Made by a program: the position numbers and the translations under genes
Notes under the pieces: generated by a model
The model's input: only the letters and a program-made list of their open reading frames with translations
Database searches by the model: none
What the model was told of the DNA's origin: nothing
Shown: piece by piece, positions 12,039-15,358 of the stretch
How the letters are laid out: each line of letters starts with the position of its first letter
How positions within the stretch are numbered: the stretch's first letter is position 1
NCBI GenBank assembly: GCA_963761655.1
Contig: CAVXHI010000007.1
Location: forward strand, 1 to 15,358
Direction of reading: 5' to 3'
Source: RYN-122 sp963761655
GTDB taxonomy: Bacteria > Actinomycetota > Actinomycetes > Mycobacteriales > SCTD01
DNA: 15,358 bases

Positions 12039-13593
12039 ATGCCGCACGACCCCGTCGTCGTGGTCGGAGGCGGCCACAACGGCCTGGTCGCCGCCTGCTA
12101 CCTGGCCAAGGCCGGTCGGCGCGTCCTGGTGCTGGAGGCGGCCGACAAGCCCGGCGGCGGGTCGCGGACCGACGAGACGATCCCCGGGCACTTGTTCAAC
12201 ACCCACGCCGCCGCGCACAACATCATCAACATGACGCGGATCCCGGCCGAGCTCGACCTCGCGGGAGCGGGTCTGGAGTACCTGCCGATGGACCCGTTCG
12301 CCGCCGGCTTCTTCCGCGACGGCCGCATCGTGCGCTTCCACCGCGACCTCGACCAGACCGTCGAGGCCATCGCCGAGCACAGCCGGGCCGACGCCGACGC
12401 CTACCGCGCCTTCATGCACCGCGCGATCCCGCTGGTCAAGACGGCGGTCACCGGCCTGGAGAGCGGCTCGACCCCCGGCGGCGTGCTCAAGGCGGCCGCC
12501 AACAAGATCGGGCCGCTGCTGCAGGGGGTGAAGCGGGCGGGCGGGCCGCTGGGGCTGATGCACGACCTCGTGGCCCCCTACGGCTCCCTGCTCGAGACCG
12601 CACTGCCCAGCGACCTGACCCGCGCCCCGGTGGCCTCCTTCGCGAGCCACTCCTCGGCCGGACCGCACGCGGCCGGCGGCTCCTTCTACGTCTACTGGCA
12701 GGCCGCCTACCACCTGTTCGGCCAGTGGCACCCGCGCGGCGGGTCGCAGTCCCTGACCACGGCGCTGGTCTCCCGGCTGGAGCAGTGGGGAGGGGAGGTG
12801 CGCACCGGCGCGGTCGTCGAGCGCATCGACGCCCGCGGCGGGACGGCCCGCGGGGTGGTCCTGGAGGGCGGTGAGCGCCTCGACGCCTCCGCCGTGATCA
12901 CCGCCATCGACGTGCAGACCGCGCTGCTCGGTCTGCTGGACCCGCCGCTGTCCGGGCGGGACGGCGTGGAGCTGGCCGCGGCGCACCGCGGCAACGCCGT
13001 GCAGATGCTCGTGCACCTGGCCACCGACCGGCTGCCGCCCTACCCGGGCGCGCGCGCCCGGCGACTGGAACGGCCTGCAGTCGCACGTCGACACCCTCGA
13101 CGAGCTGCGCCGCGGGTTCCTGTCGGCCGAGGGCCGCCGGCTGCCCGACCCCGTCCCCACCTACTGCTTCACGCCGTCGGTCTACGACGACAGCCTGGCC
13201 CCGGCCGGGAAGCACACGGTCTACCTCGCGTGCCCGTCGGCGCCGTTCGACGTCGAGGGCGGGTGGGAGGACCAGCAGGAGGCCTTCGCCGACGCCATGG
13301 TGGCGCAGGTCGAGGCGCACGCCCCCGGCTTCACCGCCAGCATCACCGCCCGGCACGTCCGCACCCCGACCTTCATGGCGCAGGAGCTGCGCTGGCCGGG
13401 AGCGCACCCGATGCAGCTCGACATCAGCCTGGACCAGCTCGCCTTCATGCGGCCGACCCGGCGGCTGTCCGGCCACACGGTGCCGGGGGTCACCGGGCTG
13501 TTCACCTGCGGGGCGTCGACCGCCCCCGTGGGAGGCATCGCCGGCAGCAGCGGCAAGGCCGCCGCCCTCCAGCTGCTCAAGGCCCACCCGTGA
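12039..13593 (+). pseudogene. PYROXD2/phytoene-desaturase-like FAD-dependent oxidoreductase, one frameshift
   Basis: ATG 12039 follows GGGAGGA. The N terminus has the dinucleotide-binding motif VVVVGGGHNGLVAACYLAKA (GxGxxG form), then LVLEAADKPGGGSRT. The C terminus has GVTGLFTCGASTAPVGGIAG, the FAD-contact segment of the PYROXD2/CrtI-like family. Near 13048-13058, in a GC-dinucleotide run, the frame shifts: YPGAR ends the first part and PGDWNGLQSHVDTLDE continues in another frame, as if one GC unit were lost. The restored length is about 518 residues, normal for the family. The other frame stays open and runs into the next gene, giving a misleading 643-codon ORF. The substrate is unknown; it is not a sulfide:quinone reductase by motif. 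It is first in an operon behind a CstR-type box. Confidence 0.83.
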
Positions 13594-13970
13594 GCGCTGT
13601 GACCCCGGCGACCGCGGCGACCACGCGCCGGTTCGCGCTGTCCGGGCCGGAGTACGCGACGACGGCGGTCGCCGCCGTCGTCTCCAGCGCCGCCTACCTG
13701 TCCTCCGGTCTGCCCTACCTCTCGCGCGGCGTCGTCGGCGATCTCGCCGGGTTCCTGCTGCTCGGAGCCGTCGGGCTCGCGGTGGGGGCGCGCGTGCGTC
13801 ACGAGGCCGCCGTCTGCCTGCTGCTCATCGGGCTTGTCCTGCTGGCGGACCCGCAGTGGCCGCTGCAGGTGCCGGAACCCGCCTGGTGGGCACTGTTCGT
13901 GGCGGGGCTGGCGGCTTACGTGGTCGTCCGCCGACGCCTCTGCGACGACGACGAAGGAGATCGCTCATGA
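13590..13970 (+). CDS. Small multi-pass membrane protein, unknown function
   Basis: 126 residues. GTG 13590-13592 overlaps the flavoprotein stop (GTGA) and the TGA overlaps the next ATG (ATGA), so the gene is translationally coupled on both sides. Four hydrophobic stretches (about 23-40, 48-67, 72-87 and 98-113) suggest three or four membrane helices, followed by an acidic tail (LCDDDEGDRS). A single Cys lies in the third helix (76) and one near the C terminus (118). No family is recognised. It may be the membrane partner of the flavoprotein or the DUF2892 protein. Confidence 0.75.
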   Translation: MSAVTPATAATTRRFALSGPEYATTAVAAVVSSAAYLSSGLPYLSRGVVGDLAGFLLLGAVGLAVGARVRHEAAVCLLLIGLVLLADPQWPLQVPEPAWWALFVAGLAAYVVVRRRLCDDDEGDRS

Positions 13971-14197
13971 CACCGATCGACCTGATCGGCAGCCAGACCG
14001 GACGGGTTCTGCGCGTCGGCGCCGGACTCGGCCTCATCACCGCCGGGCTGCGACGCGGGGACGGGCGGGGCCGCGCCCTGGCCGCCGCCGGCGTGGTCCC
14101 GCTGGCGGCCGGCGCCGCCGACGTCTGCCTGCTCGGACCGCTGGTCCACGGCCCGCTGCGCGGTGCGGCGTTCCGCGAGCACCGGCGGACCCGGTGA
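13967..14197 (+). CDS. DUF2892 (YgaP transmembrane-type) membrane protein
   Basis: 76 residues with two hydrophobic segments (about 15-28 and 37-58). The signature LGLITAGL...AGVVPLAAGAADVCLLGPL matches DUF2892/YgaP-TM. In E. coli YgaP this helix pair is fused to a rhodanese; here a rhodanese-like gene follows immediately, a split version of the same pairing. ATG 13967 overlaps the previous stop and the TGA overlaps the next GTG. It is probably an inner-membrane anchor in sulfur handling. Confidence 0.85.
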   Translation: MTPIDLIGSQTGRVLRVGAGLGLITAGLRRGDGRGRALAAAGVVPLAAGAADVCLLGPLVHGPLRGAAFREHRRTR

Positions 14198-14652
14198 CCC
14201 GGCTCGCGCGGGCCGAGCGCGCCCGACAGCAGGAGCCCCGGAGCGTCGCCTGGGAGCTCCCCGGCGAGCCCGACGTCGTTGCCGTCGACACGACCTGGGG
14301 CGAGCTGCAGCCCCTCGAGGCCGCCCCCGGCGTCCGCACCGTCGGCGAGCTCGAGCTGATCGAGCTCGTCGAGCAGGGCGCCCGCCTCGTCGACAGCCGG
14401 ACCGACGGCTCCTTCGGCGGCCGAACCCTGCCCGGGGCGGTCCACCTGCCGCACGACGAGACGGTCGCGCGGCGCGACGAGCTGGACCCCGGCGTGATCT
14501 CCGTGCTGTTCTGCAACGGCCCGCAGTGCCCCCAGTCGCCCGACGCGCTGCGGCAGCTGCTCGACGCCGGCTACCCGGCCTCGGCGCTCGCCTACTACCG
14601 CGGCGGCATGCACGACTGGGTGACGCTCGCCCTTCCCACCCAGGACGCGTGA
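14194..14652 (+). CDS. Rhodanese-like protein with CNGPQC active-site loop
   Basis: 152 residues. An N-terminal extension of about 48 residues precedes a rhodanese fold: TVGELELIELVEQGARLVDS, GAVHLPHDET, then VLFCNGPQCPQSPDAL with Cys107 at the usual catalytic position and a second Cys112, and YYRGGMHDW near the end. The two-cysteine CxxxxC loop differs from the CxxGxR loops of the other rhodaneses here and could form an intramolecular disulfide or polysulfide. GTG 14194 overlaps the DUF2892 stop (GTGA). It is last in the flavoprotein operon. No signal peptide is obvious. Sulfane-sulfur transfer at the membrane with the DUF2892 protein is inferred. Confidence 0.8.
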   Translation: MTRLARAERARQQEPRSVAWELPGEPDVVAVDTTWGELQPLEAAPGVRTVGELELIELVEQGARLVDSRTDGSFGGRTLPGAVHLPHDETVARRDELDPGVISVLFCNGPQCPQSPDALRQLLDAGYPASALAYYRGGMHDWVTLALPTQDA

Positions 14653-14657
14653 ACCAC

Positions 14658-14671
14658 TACCCCCAGGGGTA
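14658..14671. promoter_or_regulatory. CstR/CsoR-type operator before rhodanese-cstR
   Basis: TACCCCCAGGGGTA is identical to the box at 12002-12015. It starts five nt after the preceding stop codon and lies 36 nt upstream of the rhodanese ATG. Its position before the cluster's own cstR-like gene indicates autoregulation. Confidence 0.78.
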
Positions 14672-14706
14672 TCAGCAGGATCGACGACGACACGAGGAGG
14701 AACGAC

Positions 14707-15027
14707 ATGGCCGACGAGGTCACGCTCGAGCAGCTCACGAAGGCCAAGGACGAGGGCGCACTGGTGGTCGACGTGCGCGACCCCGACGAGTACGCCGGAG
14801 GCCACGTCCCCGGCGCGCAGTCGCTGCCGCTGGGCGAGCTGCCCGGCCGCAAGGACGAGCTCCCCCGCGACCAGACCGTCTACCTGGTCTGCCAGAAGGG
14901 TGGCCGGAGCATGGAGGCCGCCGACCTCCTCGCGGCCGACGGCTTCGACGTCCGGTCGGTGGCCGGTGGCACCAGTGCCTGGATCGAGTCGGGCGCACCC
15001 GTCGCGGCGGGCACCGACCCCGGCTGA
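14707..15027 (+). CDS. Single-domain rhodanese (sulfurtransferase)
   Basis: 106 residues: VVDVRDPDEYAGGHVPGAQS (20-39), the active-site loop CQKGGRS (Cys62) and VAGGTSAWIESGAP (85-98). It is a compact cytosolic rhodanese like those beside CstR genes, where it can accept or donate persulfide sulfur. GAGGAGG sits about nine bases before the ATG. It is the first gene behind the CstR-type box, 65 nt ahead of the regulator gene. It differs clearly from the rhodaneses of the duplicated module. Confidence 0.93.
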   Translation: MADEVTLEQLTKAKDEGALVVDVRDPDEYAGGHVPGAQSLPLGELPGRKDELPRDQTVYLVCQKGGRSMEAADLLAADGFDVRSVAGGTSAWIESGAPVAAGTDPG

Positions 15028-15092
15028 GCCGGGAAGCAGGACCTGGTCCTCCGCGTTGACCCGCAGACCCGCACGCCCGACCGGAGGACACG

Positions 15093-15358
15093 ATGCAGCT
15101 CGAGCCCGACGCCGTGAAGACCGCGGTGAACCGGCTGCGACGCGCCGAGGGCCAGATCGCCGGGGTCATCCGGATGCTCGAGGCCGGCCGCGACTGCGAG
15201 GACGTCGTCACGCAGCTCGCGGCCGTGTCGCGGGCACTGGACAAGGCGGGGTTCTCCATCGTGGCCAGCGGGCTGCGCCAGTGCCTGGACCCCGACAACG
15301 CCGAGCGCGCCGAGGTCGACACCGCCAAGCTGGAGAAGCTGTTCCTGTCGCTGGCCTG
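15093..15358 (+). CDS. CstR/CsoR-family persulfide-responsive repressor (3' end at window edge)
   Basis: 88 codons are visible; the window ends after TG, probably of a stop. The all-helical fold has the family opening VNRLRRAEGQIAGVIRMLE and the second helix CEDVVTQLAAVSRALDKAGF. The two conserved cysteines are Cys35 and Cys64 (GLRQCL). In copper-sensing CsoR a His stands four residues before the second Cys; here it is Gly60, so the protein fits the CstR type that senses persulfide through a Cys pair. GGAGGA precedes ATG 15093. It probably binds the four C-tract/G-tract boxes of this arm. Inducer assignment is inference from residues and neighbours. Confidence 0.88.
   Translation, partial: MQLEPDAVKTAVNRLRRAEGQIAGVIRMLEAGRDCEDVVTQLAAVSRALDKAGFSIVASGLRQCLDPDNAERAEVDTAKLEKLFLSLA

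Noticed and set aside
10844..12874. Plus-strand open frame of 676 codons across the MMPL gene and into the flavoprotein
   Set aside because: It is antisense to MMPL domains and then out of frame with the flavoprotein. The translation is Arg/Gly/Asp-rich without motifs.
12039..13593. Flavoprotein as a sulfide:quinone oxidoreductase
   Set aside because: Length and the N- and C-terminal motifs fit the PYROXD2/CrtI-like family. The characteristic SQR cysteine arrangement was not seen.
12039..13970. Single 643-residue flavoprotein fused to a membrane domain
   Set aside because: Residues after ~336 are an Arg/Pro-rich out-of-frame translation, while the true flavoprotein C terminus (GVTGLFTCGASTAPVGG) is in another frame ending at 13593. 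The membrane part has its own GTG start in a GTGA overlap.
15038..15050. Palindrome AGGACCTGGTCCT between rhodanese and the CstR-like gene as a terminator or operator
   Set aside because: It is short, has a one-base centre and no T-run, and does not match either operator class in the window. It is likely chance.

Overview
The window is GC-rich throughout and uses many GTG starts. It has tightly overlapping stop/start codons, and its protein families (UTRA-type GntR, CstR/CsoR, MMPL, actinobacterial MBL-rhodanese fusions) point to an actinomycete. A Geodermatophilus/Blastococcus-like organism is a guess; the genus cannot be fixed from sequence alone. No tRNA, rRNA, CRISPR array or transposase was seen.

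The first 8.8 kb is an imperfect head-to-tail duplication of one ~4.35 kb sulfur-handling module: copy A (about 111-4451) and copy B (about 4475-8822). Each copy has a leftward operon: GntR/UTRA regulator, rhodanese, METTL7-like methyltransferase, TauE/SafE anion exporter. A rightward set lies opposite: a CstB-like MBL plus double-rhodanese protein, a 28-residue Cys-rich ORF and a 48-residue ORF. The two sets diverge from a 68-nt region in which a palindromic operator overlaps the -10 boxes of two opposed promoters. Copy B is intact. Copy A carries a TauE frameshift, loss of the rhodanese stop codon, a frameshift at the CstB-like C terminus and a frameshift in the 48-residue ORF. The left edge (1-137) is the broken 3' end of a glyoxalase-II-like MBL hydrolase. 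A scrap of the same 3' end recurs at the A/B junction.

From 8.88 kb to the right edge lies a second, single-copy region that appears to be under a CstR-type regulator. A partial CstR/CsoR-family gene sits at the right edge; it has the two sulfur-sensing cysteines but lacks the copper-ligand His. Four C-tract/G-tract palindromes (TACCC...GGGTA type) stand before a Zn-ribbon-like peptide plus lipoprotein pair, an MMPL transporter, a PYROXD2/phytoene-desaturase-like flavoprotein operon (with a membrane protein, a DUF2892 protein and a CNGPQC rhodanese), and a rhodanese-cstR pair. The MMPL and flavoprotein genes each read as a single gene broken by one frameshift.

Taken together the locus looks like a reactive-sulfur (sulfide/persulfide) detoxification island. 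The CstB-like protein would oxidise persulfide and form thiosulfate. TauE would export sulfite or thiosulfate, rhodaneses would relay sulfane sulfur, and the methyltransferase may S-methylate sulfide or thiols. Two unrelated regulators, GntR for the duplicated module and CstR for the flank, appear to divide control. These roles are inferred from family knowledge and layout.
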